A stretch of DNA of 64,000 bases, taken from contig MU863938.1 in assembly GCA_033296885.1 (NCBI GenBank), positions 124,001 to 188,000 of the forward strand, read 5' to 3'. Under the pieces are notes generated by a model that ran no database searches, had not been told where the DNA came from, and was given only the letters and a program-made list of their open reading frames with translations. Origin of the DNA: Triangularia verruculosa. Lineage: Eukaryota > Ascomycota > Sordariomycetes > Sordariales > Podosporaceae. Below, piece by piece: positions 1 to 10,147 of this stretch (position 1 is the first letter of the stretch; every line of letters starts with the position of its first letter). Both the position numbers and the translations under genes were made by a program.

Positions 1-1
1 T

Positions 2-382
2 TCTTCTCACTTCGACCTCGGTCCTGATTTCTCTCTGTCAGAGGCCCTTGATGCAGATCGCTATGTCCTTGAAAGCGGGCTTCTCTCTTCCCCCGGCTCC
101 AGCACTTTTGACTACGATCATTTGGCTGGTGACGACACCGAAGCCTTCCAGTTCTCGGCGCACAACCTCGAATTCGACTTCAACGACTTCCTCTCCGACG
201 ACGCAAACATCCCCCTTGGCCACGAGCAGCAGCCGCAGCAACCTACCTCCTGCGCGGTCGCAGACTCGTCCCTCCTCCTCCCTGAGACTCAGACTTCTTC
301 GGAAGATTCTTACCTGCAGCCCCACTCTGGCGCGTCCCTTGATGGATGCGACGATGGCGGCCTTGCGGTTGGTATCATCTAA
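2..382 (+). CDS. hacA: HacA/HAC1 bZIP transcription factor, C-terminal part (5' end outside window)
   Basis: The frame is open from the first bases of the window to a TAA at 380-382, giving about 126 residues. It is acidic and carries recognisable HAC1 C-terminal blocks: LDADRYVLES, a DFNDFLSDDAN segment and the extreme end SGASLDGCDDGGLAVG. These match the C-terminus of Trichoderma HAC1 as I remember it. HacA activates chaperone and secretory genes in the unfolded protein response after Ire1 removes a short unconventional mRNA intron. The bZIP domain and that intron must lie upstream of the window. Two other frames are also long here because the region is GC-rich, but they show low-complexity Ser/Thr/Pro and are shadows. 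Identity is fairly sure; the spliced state cannot be judged. Confidence 0.8.
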   Translation, partial: SSHFDLGPDFSLSEALDADRYVLESGLLSSPGSSTFDYDHLAGDDTEAFQFSAHNLEFDFNDFLSDDANIPLGHEQQPQQPTSCAVADSSLLLPETQTSSEDSYLQPHSGASLDGCDDGGLAVGII

Positions 383-1369
383 GGGGTTCACAGTTGACCG
401 GGTCATGGGAGGTGACGCTTCGGCGGCGGCAGCAGCTGACGGAAAGGAGCAGCTAACGCAGCAAAGTGGCAGGCCAATTACGTGGCCAACGGGAGCACCA
501 CTACCGTCGAAGGAGGTCCTACTCACATTACTGTGGGTCCTCAAGGTTGAAGAGCGGAGATTAGAAATCCGCCAGCAAGTTTCGCCCGAACTCGGAAGTA
601 ACTCGTGTGTCCCCAAGACAACACCACCGATTAATAATCAGTCAAGACAATACGTCTTGACCGTAGTACCAAAGAGAAAACCGGATACTCTTGATAATGG
701 AGACCGGAAGCGACAGCGCTTTCAGTGACACGATTTGTATGAAATATATTGGCTTGGCTGGGGTGCATTTGGGGGTTCAAAAGGCTCACACATTATGGGT
801 GGAGGGCTGGGACCTGGCGTTGATTGGGAAGCTCTGGAAATGTAAAATTACGTTCAAATTTGAGCCTGAATTGATTTCACTTTCACGTGTCTTGATTGTT
901 CCATCTATCTCGTATTTGCCTTCTGTTACACGATCTATTCTTTCCGAATCGAGCTGCCCTTTGGTTAGTCTGGTGTCGAGGACGTTATTTCAGCCTACTC
1001 CGATGGTTCAAGTCCCAAGGGCTTTCTAACTGTTTCCTGTTGCCGGTTCATCTACGATTGGCAGGGTCCAGGGAAGATGTTGCGCTTCAGTTTCAGTCAT
1101 GGGAAGGCGCTCAACAGCATCGTGATGTCAGATGATTGGCTAGCCTTTCTCGACATGAAGACATCAAAGACATATCTACTTGAAGTGAATCGCGATGTGG
1201 ACGTTGGAAAATAGGGCTGGCCCGAAAAGGGGCGTCTGTTCTGAAAAGCATGATAAGCGATTTGCCATAGCTTTCTAATGAACAAACACCCCCATCCGTC
1301 CATAGCTTAAAACCTTCTCTGATTTATATCTCTAGGAAAAGCCGGTACCTGCATTATTCTTAACAGGCC
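383..1369. other. hacA 3' region and intergenic sequence
   Basis: No supportable gene. The first few hundred bases after the hacA stop are probably 3' UTR. The ORFs present are short, lack family resemblance and overlap on both strands. Confidence 0.5.
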
Positions 1370-1645
1370 TCTAAAGATGGTCGGAGGCTGTTTAAAGATA
1401 GTGGTAAGGGGTCGAATACACGTTAAGACGCCTTTGAAGATAGTAGAAGGTAGTTAAAGATAGTCGAGATACGTTAAAAGATAGTTGAAATACGTTAAAA
1501 GATAGTCGAGACGCTTTAAAAAATATCGAAAGGTATCATAAAATCATCGAGATACCTTAAACGCCGTTTAAACTCGGTGTAAAAGCCTGTTAAGATGGCT
1601 ACTAGACCTTGAAAAAGAGTTCATAGCGGCGAAGGTCCGTTTAAA
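1370..1645. repeat. Degenerate 21-22 bp tandem repeat tract 1
   Basis: Repeated variants of a unit containing AAAGATAGTYRA and RYGTTAAA occur about every 21-25 bp. The same unit (consensus close to TAGGCCTTYAAAGATAGTT) recurs in five other places in the window. It is non-coding, with stops in all frames. Confidence 0.7.
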
Positions 1646-1737
1646 TGCAGGCTTGTTAAATATCCTTCATTTCCTATTTAGTGGAGACTTTGTTCTTTTG
1701 ATCTACTACCTATCTACGGCTTGCTATTGCTTCAAAG

Positions 1738-3072
1738 ACCGACTCGCCAGCCGTCTTTGAAACGCACTGCAAGTAGAGTGGAAGGTCACAGAGAGAATAT
1801 GGAAGAACAGATAATTGAAAGGTTGGGGGAGGAGGAAAAGAGGGAAGGGTGGTTAGGGGGGATTTGGGGATGGATGTTGACAAATATGGGTCCAGCTTAG
1901 CAGGGCAACTGTCGACGCTGGATATGCACTATGGACGCTCCTTTGGCTCTTTTGCGGTTTTGACTCGAAATTTTTGTAGCGTTGACTAACCCAGGGAGGG
2001 AGATTTCAGTTGCGGTTTGGAATTTCTGTATTGCAGTTCTCAGTCACGGGTCTAGTTGATAGTGATGTTGTAAATATTTCTCCTGAATGCCCCACTTTAG
2101 TTGACGGCTGACGATTTACTAACGGTTTAATATTAACTATATTTTAATGTACTAAAGAAATATAGTAATAAAGATAAGCGATTATTTTATATTTATTTTT
2201 ACTAATATAGCGTTTAAGAGTTATATAAAATAGCTTTTAAGCTGAGCTGCTATTTGGTTATATATAAACGTTGAGGGTACTACGATATTCGCTTAGAGAT
2301 AGGTTAGCCGTTAGTTGTAGTATAATATACAATAAACCTAATTTTGAACTCTGAAAGAGATTTCTAGCTGTTAGAGGAGTGTAAGCGCTAATTTATAAGA
2401 AATTACGGGAAAGAGATCGTATATTACTATAGGGATATTTTCCCGGGGAAATAGATGGTAAAAGGATAGTAGCTATATTAGTTTCTCGAATAAGCTTAAA
2501 ATTAATCGAAATACCTTAAAGGATAATTAATAGGGCTTTTAAGATAGTATTAAGCCTTTCTAAGATAGTTTAGAGGCCTTTTTAAGATTATTATAATACT
2601 TTTAAGTTTCGTTTAAAGGTTTAGAAAGATAATGAGAAGGTATTTAATGGTATATAAAAGCTTTTAATAATAGTCGAAGGGCTTTGAATATTTTTAGTAG
2701 GCCTTTTAAGAACGTTAAATATATTGGGAAATAGTTAATATACTAAAGAGATAGCTAAAGGCTTATTTTCTTATATACTTCGGTAGAATGTTTTAAGGTA
2801 TATAGGTAGTAAGTGTATTTCGAAGATATAACGGTAAAAGGTCTTTCTTTATAATTTTAAATATAGTATTATCTTTTATAGGCTATTAGTAGTATTATTG
2901 ATAAGTTTGATATTATAGGTATATTAATGTAGATAAGTTGTAGTAGAATATAGTCGAAAGAGTATTTATACCTTAAACCTCGCTATATTATCGTCCCGCA
3001 TTTACCTCTGCGCTAGCTTTTGTCGTATATATAAGAGTTTATTGTAGATAGTTTAAAGCGAGTTTAAAAAAC
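1738..3072 (+). repeat. Left arm of a 1.3-kb inverted repeat: alcohol-oxidase 3' end plus RIP-mutated AT-rich sequence
   Basis: The arm begins with the last nine or so codons of an alcohol oxidase (ending -RLASRL stop at about 1761), continues through its 3' flank (to about 2110) and into roughly 960 bp of very AT-rich sequence. The whole arm aligns as an inverted copy with 10453-11783. TpA richness and CpA loss are what RIP produces in ascomycete repeats longer than a few hundred bases. A 21-bp repeat tract is embedded at 2470-2740. No intact ORF is present. Confidence 0.85.
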
Positions 3073-3098
3073 ACACAGCCTGAATGATAGGGCGAACT

Positions 3099-3306
3099 AT
3101 GATATCTGCTGTCTGTCCGAACACTGCCTTTGATGGCGTGGTGTGTCCTGTTGGACGAGAGAACAGATGTAAAAGCCTGCTTATGAACCACTTTCAGTCA
3201 CCCCGCCTAGAAGTTAGGCAACACTGATTAGCGTGGTTCCAGCGCGGGTGCTGGGCGGGGTTCTGCCATGTCGGGAGGGAAGGAGCCATTCCCAACACAT
3301 GCGCCC
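3099..3306 (+). repeat. About 200-bp repeat shared, inverted, with 9525-9748
   Basis: Shared blocks include CTGCTGTCTGTCCGAACACT, CACCCCGCCTAGAAGTTAGG and GCGGGTGCTGGGCGGGGTTC. In both places this block is fused directly to a fragment of alcohol oxidase, but at different points of that gene. It could be the end of a transposable element or an old promoter fragment; I do not recognise it. Confidence 0.8.
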
Positions 3307-3310
3307 TTCC

Positions 3311-3791
3311 CGGTAACATTACGGCGGGTATTCAGTACGGAAGCTGGAGTGTTCCTCTTCCTGAGCCCAATGATAAGTTAACGCCAGAAAATATCTAGCG
3401 TATTGTTTCAAGGAATCGTAAGGATAAGAGAAAGGGACTTAAGTATACTAAGAAGGACATCCAAGCTATTAAAGAATGGGTTAAACGGCACGTGGAGACT
3501 ACCTGGAACTATCTTAAAACGTCTATAGTACTTAGGGAGGGAAATAGTATCGTTAAATATAGAGTGCTCGACGAGCGCCTTAACGTCCACGGCGTTAAAG
3601 GCCTTAAAGTAGCGGACCTTTCTATTTACCCCGAAAACATTTCGGCGAATAGATTCTTAACTGCTCTTACTATTAGGGAAAAAGCAGCGGCTTTCGTCGC
3701 TAAAGATCTGGGATACTTAGGTAAGGCTCTCGAGACGCGGGTTCCCGACTACCACGTAACTGGCGAAGACCGACTCGCCAGCCGTCTTTAA
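3311..3791 (+). pseudogene. Truncated, mutated alcohol oxidase copy (last exon only)
   Basis: The sequence matches the last exon of the intact AOX at 11759-12264. An in-frame TAG near 3399 replaces a lysine codon. The conserved block WHCLGTCSMAP is degraded to WNYLKTSIVL, so the catalytic His is lost, and the second catalytic motif GCNT reads SANR. The rest (NVHGVKGLKVADLS, VPDYH) is well kept. The copy ends -RLASRL, a canonical -SRL peroxisomal signal, and its 3' flank continues to match the AOX downstream region to about 4190. It has no promoter or upstream exons. Confidence 0.88.
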
Positions 3792-4215
3792 AACGCACTG
3801 TAAGTAGAGTGGAAGGTTACAGAGAGAATATAGAAGAATAGATAATTGAAAGGTTAGGGGAGGAGGAAAAGAGGGAAGGGTAATTAGGGGAGGTTTAGGG
3901 ATGGATGTTGATAAATATAGGTCCAGCTTGGCAGGGCAACTGTCGACGCTGGATATACACTATGGACGCTCCTTGAGTTCTTTTTCAGTTTTGACTCGAA
4001 ATTTTTGTAGCGTTGACCAACCCATGATGGAGGGCGGCTTCAGTTGTGGCTTGGTATTTATTTGCACTGCAGTTCCCAGTCACGAGTCCAGTTGACAGTG
4101 AGGTTGTAAACATTTCTCCTGAATGCCCCATTTTCCAGTTGACGGCTGAGCGATTTGCGAGCGGTCTGATGTTGACTGCATCTTGACGAGAGAATAGATT
4201 CAAAAGCCAGCAGAT

Positions 4216-4295
4216 TGGCATTTGGCCTTGAGAGGGAAGGAACATCAGACACTGACCTCGATCTGCTATGGTGCAGGCACTGATGCCTGGAGTGT
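4216..4295 (+). repeat. About 70-bp imperfect inverted repeat, left copy
   Basis: Shares GGGAAGGAACATCAGAC, ATGGT.CAGGC and TGCCTGGAGT.TGCT with the reverse complement of 5393-5468. The core is itself a short hairpin (CAGGCACTGATGCCTG). Confidence 0.65.
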
Positions 4296-5392
4296 GCTAT
4301 ACAAGAAGCAAAGAAGGAAGGCACCATGCACAACTGCTTTGCAAGCGGAAACACCACAATTTCGCACTTTCGGGCTTGACAGATCCAACAGTGGGACATC
4401 ATGGAAAAGAGTGAACACAATCAAAAACCTCGCAAGATCTCGTGAAATCAAGTGGCTGAGTTGCGGCGACGATTTACTGAATGATAACGGATGACCACGT
4501 ACTTGCCACCGCAAATAAAATAGATGGCATTCTGGTCGTGGATTGAATGTGTGGGGTGCATCGGGACGCCTCAGGATAGGCTATGTCTCTTCCCCGGAAT
4601 CCCCTCACTCTTGATAGCCCTGGCGCGGCGTCTGCATGGTGGGCAGCGAGCCGAGATGAGTAAGCGGGAGGGTGACGCCCATCCCATCGCCAGAGCCAGC
4701 TCGTGTCAGTATCACCCTCTTGGTCGGACAAGCACCTACCCATCTGAGTACATGAGATGGTTGCCCGAGGATCGCACGTCTTCATCAGGTTTCTGTTTGT
4801 AGCAAACCTTGGAGTTGTCAAAACTATTTACCTTTGAAAACGTGTCTTTGCAACCGCCCAGATATCACGTTGGTCAGTAGGGTTATTTCTGCAAATCCAT
4901 GAAAGGGCATTCGAGAGGATACTTCCAGCACTAAGCGAAACCGAGCATAGCACCGGCCATTCACGCGAGTTTCGATCGCAGAAGATGAATGCCGTGCTAC
5001 CTTAATCTTCAAGAACCAGGTACCTAAAAGGCACATCACCCAACCTTCAATCTCATAAATATGGACCACCATAAGATCAGATAATCGCCAATTCTCGGAT
5101 CTGACATTGAGCCCTGGATGGATTGGCTTCTTCCGAGTCTTCCGATATCATGTCTTCTTGAATAACAATGGCACTTGCTTGTCACTCTATCTATCAGCTC
5201 TCCTGCCCGCCCTCGCCTCTAAAACCCACAATCCAACATTCAAAAAACCCTCCATTTCCCAACCCCATCCACCCATAAGCTCAAGAGAACCAGGTCCGGC
5301 TGCACCAATAACAGCCCAACTCCGGTCAAACATCAAGCTCTATCTGCTCCGGATAAGGCTGCTACAGCTCCTTCCTTCCTGCCTTCCTTCCT
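4296..5392. other. Gene-poor spacer
   Basis: Several 60-115-residue ORFs exist on both strands, but none has family resemblance or typical start and splice context. I see no gene here. Confidence 0.45.
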
Positions 5393-5468
5393 TCTATGCA
5401 CAGCAGACTCCAGGCACTGGCGCCTGGACCATACCTGTCTGGGTCTGATGTTCCTTCCCCCTAAGGAA
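5393..5468 (-). repeat. About 70-bp imperfect inverted repeat, right copy
   Basis: Reverse complement of the block at 4216-4295, lying about 270 bp upstream of the GIY-YIG-like gene. Confidence 0.65.
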
Positions 5469-5736
5469 AGACACAGCAAAGACTGGACTCACATGCAAAA
5501 TGATACGAGATGGTGCCATTCTAGACTGGCGGAGTCCTGAAGGGGGGGGGGGCTGAAAATGTTGAAGGAAAGAGCAGTGAGTCTTGTAGAATCCAGGGAG
5601 ATACTGAGGGGATCTGTCTCGTTGAACTTGAACCTGGATCCTCAAACCATATGCTCGTCGACGTTGTGATACACGCTCAGCAATAGTTACTCCTTGTTAC
5701 TCTACTTTGAACCCTCGTTTCGAGATCATCATCAAC

Positions 5737-6330
5737 ATGGTCTCCACTAGGCGCACTGCTGACTTTGCTACTGGACGCAGTGACTCTGTTGCTGGCGGTC
5801 CCAAAGTCTCTGGACGCCGCCGTGCCGTCGCCGGTACGGCAGTTCAAAGTAAGTTGGCAATCTCCCCCGAGGCCCCTGAGGCCCCTGAAGCCTCTGTTCC
5901 CGCGCCCCGTGGTGCCCGGACAAAGGTGAGGAAGGTTACTGCCTCGTCCGACGTTTCTGCTGGCAGGATTGTCGAGACTGGAGGTGAGGGAGATGATAGC
6001 GATGACATCGACTCTGATTGGTTGTTTGACGATGACGATGATGATGATGATGACGATGACTCCGATGACGAGGAAAGAGTTGTCTTCGACGAGGATGAGG
6101 AAGCAGAGACGCACCAGGAGTCTGTCGACGACAAACCTCCTGGACGTAGGGTGTCGTTCGAGCCACTCCCGAAAGCGCTTTTTGCTGGTCCCACGGACGA
6201 CACCAACGTGAAGTCCTTCCAGCAACTGCTTCGGTCCCTCCTCGAGTTTCACCACTCGAGCGCTCTAACCAACTTGACGTCGAAGCTCAAGAGAAACCAA
6301 TCGGGGGTGACGTTGGACTGGAACGTGTGA
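5737..6330 (+). CDS. Acidic N-terminal half of a GIY-YIG-like gene, ended by an in-frame TGA
   Basis: The ATG at 5737 follows ATCAAC, a good fungal start context. The 197-residue product has a basic Arg/Ser-rich start, an Ala/Pro/Glu repeat (PEAPEAPEAS), then a striking acidic tract at residues 96-118 rich in consecutive Asp. The end (LLRSLLEFHHSS...NQSGVTLDWNV) is not low complexity. The TGA at 6328-6330 is followed in the same frame by sense codons leading straight into the ORF at 6376, so the two ORFs were probably one gene of about 600 residues. A 33-nt GT-AG segment (6307-6339) would remove the stop in frame but is shorter than usual fungal introns. The function of this half is unknown. 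Confidence 0.55.
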   Translation: MVSTRRTADFATGRSDSVAGGPKVSGRRRAVAGTAVQSKLAISPEAPEAPEASVPAPRGARTKVRKVTASSDVSAGRIVETGGEGDDSDDIDSDWLFDDDDDDDDDDDSDDEERVVFDEDEEAETHQESVDDKPPGRRVSFEPLPKALFAGPTDDTNVKSFQQLLRSLLEFHHSSALTNLTSKLKRNQSGVTLDWNV

Positions 6331-6375
6331 TTCTGCAAGAAGTCCGTCGACGATCGGCTTGCGGAGTGCCTGGCA

Positions 6376-7539
6376 ATGATCCCGGCACCAGTCCAGTCAA
6401 TCCTGGGGAAACCCAATCTCGCCCCTTCCGATTTGCTGGAACTGCCACTCCTATCCCCTGACCATCCGTCCTGGGGGGTCTATCTCGACGTCGCGACGAC
6501 GACCCGACGATCCACCGGTTCCTTACGAGTTGAGGGCCTATACGTTGGCTCTTCAGTTGCTAGCGTAGCATACCACGGCCAAGGGATGAATGGAAGAGTT
6601 CAGGGACATCTCACGGCTAGTAGAAAGGACTACTCGTCGGTTCCCGATCGCCAGAAGTCTCGACACTATGCCCTGATCTGCCGAAAGGATGTAACCCCGA
6701 ATTTTCGGGTGTTAGCTCTCTCCGAGATGAGGGTTGGTGGAGAGCCTACCGTTGTCTTTGTGGAGGCGGTTCTCATGGAGTTCCTCAACTTGGTGCAGCC
6801 GCCCGGCAGAGCCAAAACCGATGACAAGTTCCGTGCCCACCATGAAGTAGTGATGACGACAATTTCCGATGCTCGCCAGCATGTCATGGAGACAGTCAAG
6901 GATCATCACCTGCCAGATTTTCAGTACTGTGGGCGGAATGCGTCGTGGCCGCTTTTCGCTAGCTACCCACACGATTCTAGTACATGGATTTCACATAGCG
7001 ATTGGGCCAAGACGAACCCCGATGTCTGCGGCACTTGCAAAATCCCGCGTCCCGCCGATGAGAAGGGTCCCAAGCGGAAAGGCAAGAAGTGGAGAGGCAC
7101 AGAAGGCGCCTCTCTCTGTCCTGCCTGCGTACACAATGCAAAAAAGACTCGATATCGTGAGAATTCGCGGAGGAAGTACGCTGCCTTGACACCAGTTGAA
7201 CGTAAAGCCCACAACGCCAAGGCGAAAAAGAACTGGAGTGAAGAGAAGCGCGAGGCTGTACGACTTAAGGAACGTATACGGTACGCGAACAAGAGCGATG
7301 CACAACGCCAGCACAACAATCTCCTGAGAAGCAAGAGGATTGCATCGCTGTCACAGGCGGACAGGGATGAAATCAGGGACCGCAGGCGAGTCTACGACCG
7401 CGAGCGGCGAGCGAATATGCCAGCAGCTCAAAAGGCTCATGAGGCTGTTCTCGCTAAGGCCGCAAGAAAGAGGTATCGCGATAAAAAGGCGAAGGAGAAA
7501 AAGGAGGCGAAGGAAAAGCAGGCGAAGAAGACAGCATAA
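6376..7539 (+). CDS. GIY-YIG nuclease-like protein with zinc knuckle and basic C-terminal tail
   Basis: The 387-residue frame shows the GIY-YIG core: GVY at residues 34-36, YVGSS at 56-60, then R74 and H78 in NGRVQGH, and a later VEAVLMEF helix carrying the Glu expected for metal binding. The fold usually cuts DNA. It is followed by a CGTC...CPAC pair (about residues 218-252), probably a zinc site, then about 130 basic residues with repeated SRRKY..LTPVERKAHNAKAK-like units that could bind nucleic acid or be coiled coil. The frame is the same as the ORF 5737-6330, split only by the TGA at 6328. If the TGA is real, this half would need its own start (ATG 6376) or the gene is newly broken. The domain call rests on motif reading, not a search. 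Confidence 0.6.
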   Translation: MIPAPVQSILGKPNLAPSDLLELPLLSPDHPSWGVYLDVATTTRRSTGSLRVEGLYVGSSVASVAYHGQGMNGRVQGHLTASRKDYSSVPDRQKSRHYALICRKDVTPNFRVLALSEMRVGGEPTVVFVEAVLMEFLNLVQPPGRAKTDDKFRAHHEVVMTTISDARQHVMETVKDHHLPDFQYCGRNASWPLFASYPHDSSTWISHSDWAKTNPDVCGTCKIPRPADEKGPKRKGKKWRGTEGASLCPACVHNAKKTRYRENSRRKYAALTPVERKAHNAKAKKNWSEEKREAVRLKERIRYANKSDAQRQHNNLLRSKRIASLSQADRDEIRDRRRVYDRERRANMPAAQKAHEAVLAKAARKRYRDKKAKEKKEAKEKQAKKTA

Positions 7540-7570
7540 GTCATCGTCTTCCTCTTCCCCATTTCGCTGA

Positions 7571-7861
7571 CTTGGAACTCGTCATCCTGAAAAGGGTCGG
7601 CAGTGTTTTCCACTTGGTTTCTTGGAACTCGTCATCCTCTTGTAGGGTCGGCAGTGTTTTCCACTTGGTTTCTTGGAACTCGTCATCCTCTTGTAGGGTC
7701 GGCAGTGTTTTCCATTTGGTTTCTTGGAATTCGTCATCCTCTTGTAGGGTCGGCAGTGTCTTTCATTGGAATTCGTCATCCTGAAAAGGGTCGGCAGTGT
7801 TTTCCAACTGTGGTTTCGGAACTCGTCATCCTGACTTTTGTCAAGGGTCGGCAGTGTTTTC
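7571..7861. repeat. 51-bp minisatellite, about six units
   Basis: GGGTCGGCAGTGTTTTCC starts at about 7594, 7645, 7696, 7747, 7788 and 7845: three exact 51-bp steps, then 41 and 57. Units also carry TTGGAACTCGTCATCCT. Because 51 is a multiple of three, both strands look open for 70-100 residues; these are not genes. It lies just after the GIY-YIG-like stop, so it could fall in its 3' UTR. Confidence 0.92.
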
Positions 7862-8252
7862 CCGAGGTGCAGCCTGGGTGTTTTTGTTAGCAACTGAAGG
7901 TTCTCACAGACTTTTGGATTGTCAACAAGAAAAAAACCCAGAAAAAAATGAAATGGTTTAAAACCCTGGGCTTAAAACCCCGAAAAGGGCGGCGAAGTCG
8001 GACTCTGCACCTCCACGTGGTGCCGCCTGGGAACCTGGTCATCGTCTAGATGATCAGAGCCAGCGCAGAGACGCATACCAACAGATGTCAGATGATGTGA
8101 TCTTTGAAGGTGGTTTTGCGGAGTGGTTTTGCGGAGTGATTGAAGGCTTGTCGGCGTGGTTTTGCGGTGTGATTGAAGGCTTATCGGCAAAAGTCGAGGT
8201 CTGATAGTAATGAATAAAGTCATTTCGATTAAAAATCGATTCACACGCTTCT
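7862..8252. other. Spacer with short direct repeats
   Basis: A GGTTTTGCGGWGTGATTGAAGG-like unit recurs two to three times at about 8108-8190. No gene seen. Confidence 0.45.
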
Positions 8253-8651
8253 ATGCTAGTCCGCGATTGTGTTTTTGTTGAAGTCGGGACCTCCAAGGCC
8301 CTGAAGAAAGGTGATGGGCATTGGAGTAATACACGTTGTTTTGCTCGGAAGTTGAGGGTGCAAAGGTCACAGCCCTCCAACTACTCGAAGCCGTGGGTCG
8401 TCGTTTTTGAAGACCCGACGAGTAAGCGGGGCACCCACTTGTTTACATCCACGCCGCCAGAATCCAAAGCTATCGTCAGTGACGACCAAACGACCCACTT
8501 CGCTCTTACAAACGTTCCATTCACTATTGTTAAGGAACTGGACTTCGGCCAATCGCCTGACGAGAAACTCGGTGGTCGCCAAAAATTGGAAAGAGTTTTC
8601 ATGTTCACCACCGGGGTGCGCCGGGAAGATGGCAAAGGCTCTTATAATTGA
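8253..8651 (+). CDS. Hypothetical protein, 132 residues
   Basis: An intronless frame with balanced, protein-like composition, including a hydrophobic-polar stretch around KPWVVVFEDP and FALTNVPFTIVKELDFG. I recognise no family. It lies inside the inverted duplication, next to the GIY-YIG-like gene and transcribed the same way. It could be a small accessory gene or a chance ORF; a 137-residue antisense ORF at 8642-9055 is equally unsupported. Confidence 0.25.
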   Translation: MLVRDCVFVEVGTSKALKKGDGHWSNTRCFARKLRVQRSQPSNYSKPWVVVFEDPTSKRGTHLFTSTPPESKAIVSDDQTTHFALTNVPFTIVKELDFGQSPDEKLGGRQKLERVFMFTTGVRREDGKGSYN

Positions 8652-9336
8652 CGCAATTGTTCTTCCTTCGGCATCTTTCGCCCTTTCATCTTATTCCAAA
8701 AACTGCTAGCCTCAGGTACATAATGACGCTGCTCGTTTATCGGATTTGTCTTCAGAGGATACTCCGGTCTGGCGCCTGGTCTTCGTTTGGTGTTCTTGAT
8801 CATTCTTCCCAATAAATCAAGGGTTCGCGGAGGCAGCACCCTGTCCTGCTGCCTCATCCGGGTACCCAGATGATGAGCTGCTTGATGATCCTGATAATAC
8901 CGAATGGATATGAGGTACAAATCACGAGGCTGAAGTATGTCGACCAGTGAGTTGAGTGAAGCTGTCGTTAACCTATTCAAAGTAAATACACATGGTGCAC
9001 AGACATGGCTAGAGTTAACTGCGAATTGCATGACCTGGTAATTAGATACGTGCATAAGTAGACGACGAGATGCTAGATAGCTTATTGGTTCAGCATGCGG
9101 ACGTTCTCCGTAGGTACCCAGGTAGTTAAAATTATGTTAAGCGGCTGGAGGAGTGACTTCAAACTCGAGGCCTTCCACCACGTCACGAAAGGCACCTCAT
9201 GCGTTCATTCAGATTGGTGAGCAACTTGAAGCGGCTAGGTACAGAGTGAAAGTACCAGAAGTATACCCATCTCATCGGCAACTTCGCCCTGAAAGTCATT
9301 AAGAATAGCTGATAGCGAACTGCGAAGGAACCTTAA
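8652..9336. other. Intergenic spacer
   Basis: No supportable gene. A 137-residue minus-strand ORF (8642-9055) has no recognisable family and no splice support. Confidence 0.4.
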
Positions 9337-9535
9337 TCATTGGAGCCCAGTTACGTGGTAGTCGGGAACCCGCGTCTCGAGAGCCTCACCTGAGTATCCC
9401 AGATATTCGGCGACGAGAACGGCTGCCTTTTCCCAAATAGCAAGAGCAGTTGAGAATCTGTTCGCCGAGACGTTCTCGGGGCAAATGGAGAGGTCTGCTA
9501 CTTTGATGGAGCATGTGTTGGTAATGGCTCCTTCC
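9337..9535 (-). pseudogene. Deleted alcohol oxidase fragment (C-terminal)
   Basis: On the minus strand the frame reads TCSIKVADLS...CPENVSANRFSTAL...VPDYHVTG. Compared with the intact AOX, the stretch between TCS and KVADLS (about 27 residues) has been deleted, joining two AOX blocks. It shares the variants SANR and ETRVPDYHVTG with the relic at 3311-3791, so both come from the same diverged copy. It ends without the normal C-terminus and runs upstream into the 200-bp shared repeat. Confidence 0.85.
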
Positions 9536-9748
9536 CTCCCGACATGGCTCCTCCCCTCCCGACATGGCAGAACCCCGCCCAGCACCCGCGCTGGAGCCAC
9601 GCTAATCAGTGTTGCCTAACTTCTAGGCGGGGTGACGGGACTGATGGAAGTGGTTCTTAAGCAGAGTTTTGCATCTGTTCTCTCGTCCAAGGAAGGACAG
9701 GACACCACCAGACATCAAAGGCAGTGTTCGGACAGACAGCAGACATCA
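9525..9748 (-). repeat. Inverted copy of the repeat at 3099-3306
   Basis: Same conserved blocks as the left copy, in reverse orientation. It contains a short duplicated GCCATGTCGGGAGGG element found once in the left copy. Confidence 0.8.
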
Positions 9749-10077
9749 TGGCACGCCCTAGCATTCAGGTACGCAGCTCTTACCAACATTCCTGTCTAGA
9801 AACTAACATTGGGGTCTAGAATTTCGTGCAACATAACTACGGCTGCACTGTCATGCAGGGATCAGCCGATTCCATGGGCCAGGCATTACAATCTCGCCGG
9901 CCGTATCTTCCGCAACTTCAGACGCGGCTGCCAGCGATATACTTCGCGTTTGCTAACGATACGCTACGCGACTGCAATCGATGTGCTCAGCGGCTGCGAA
10001 CGATACATTTGGCGGCTGTCAACGATGTTGAGGAGCATATTCCTAAGCACCGCCTCGCTACATCTCCCCCCCTCTAA
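9749..10077 (+). CDS. Possible two-exon small ORF, unknown
   Basis: The ATG at 9749 (MARPSIQ) is followed by a plausible intron (GTACGC at 9770 to TCTAG at about 9820) and then a frame reading NFVQHNYGCTVMQGSADSMG to TAA at 10077. The second half contains a degenerate CGGCTGC-AACGATA-like internal repeat. No family is recognised. It sits at the edge of the shared repeat and may be part of a decayed element. Confidence 0.22.
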
Positions 10078-10147
10078 GCATACCTTACTCGTCCAACTCA
10101 TCCCACTTAATGCTTCTTGCGAGAACCGCGCTTAGTAGTATCTTTAG

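Noticed and set aside
6328..6330. TGA reassigned to sense in this genome
   Set aside because: AOX, the FAD monooxygenase and other genes here end in TGA at the expected place.
7572..7893. Two long ORFs on opposite strands with 17-residue repeats
   Set aside because: They come from the 51-bp minisatellite, whose unit length is a multiple of three.
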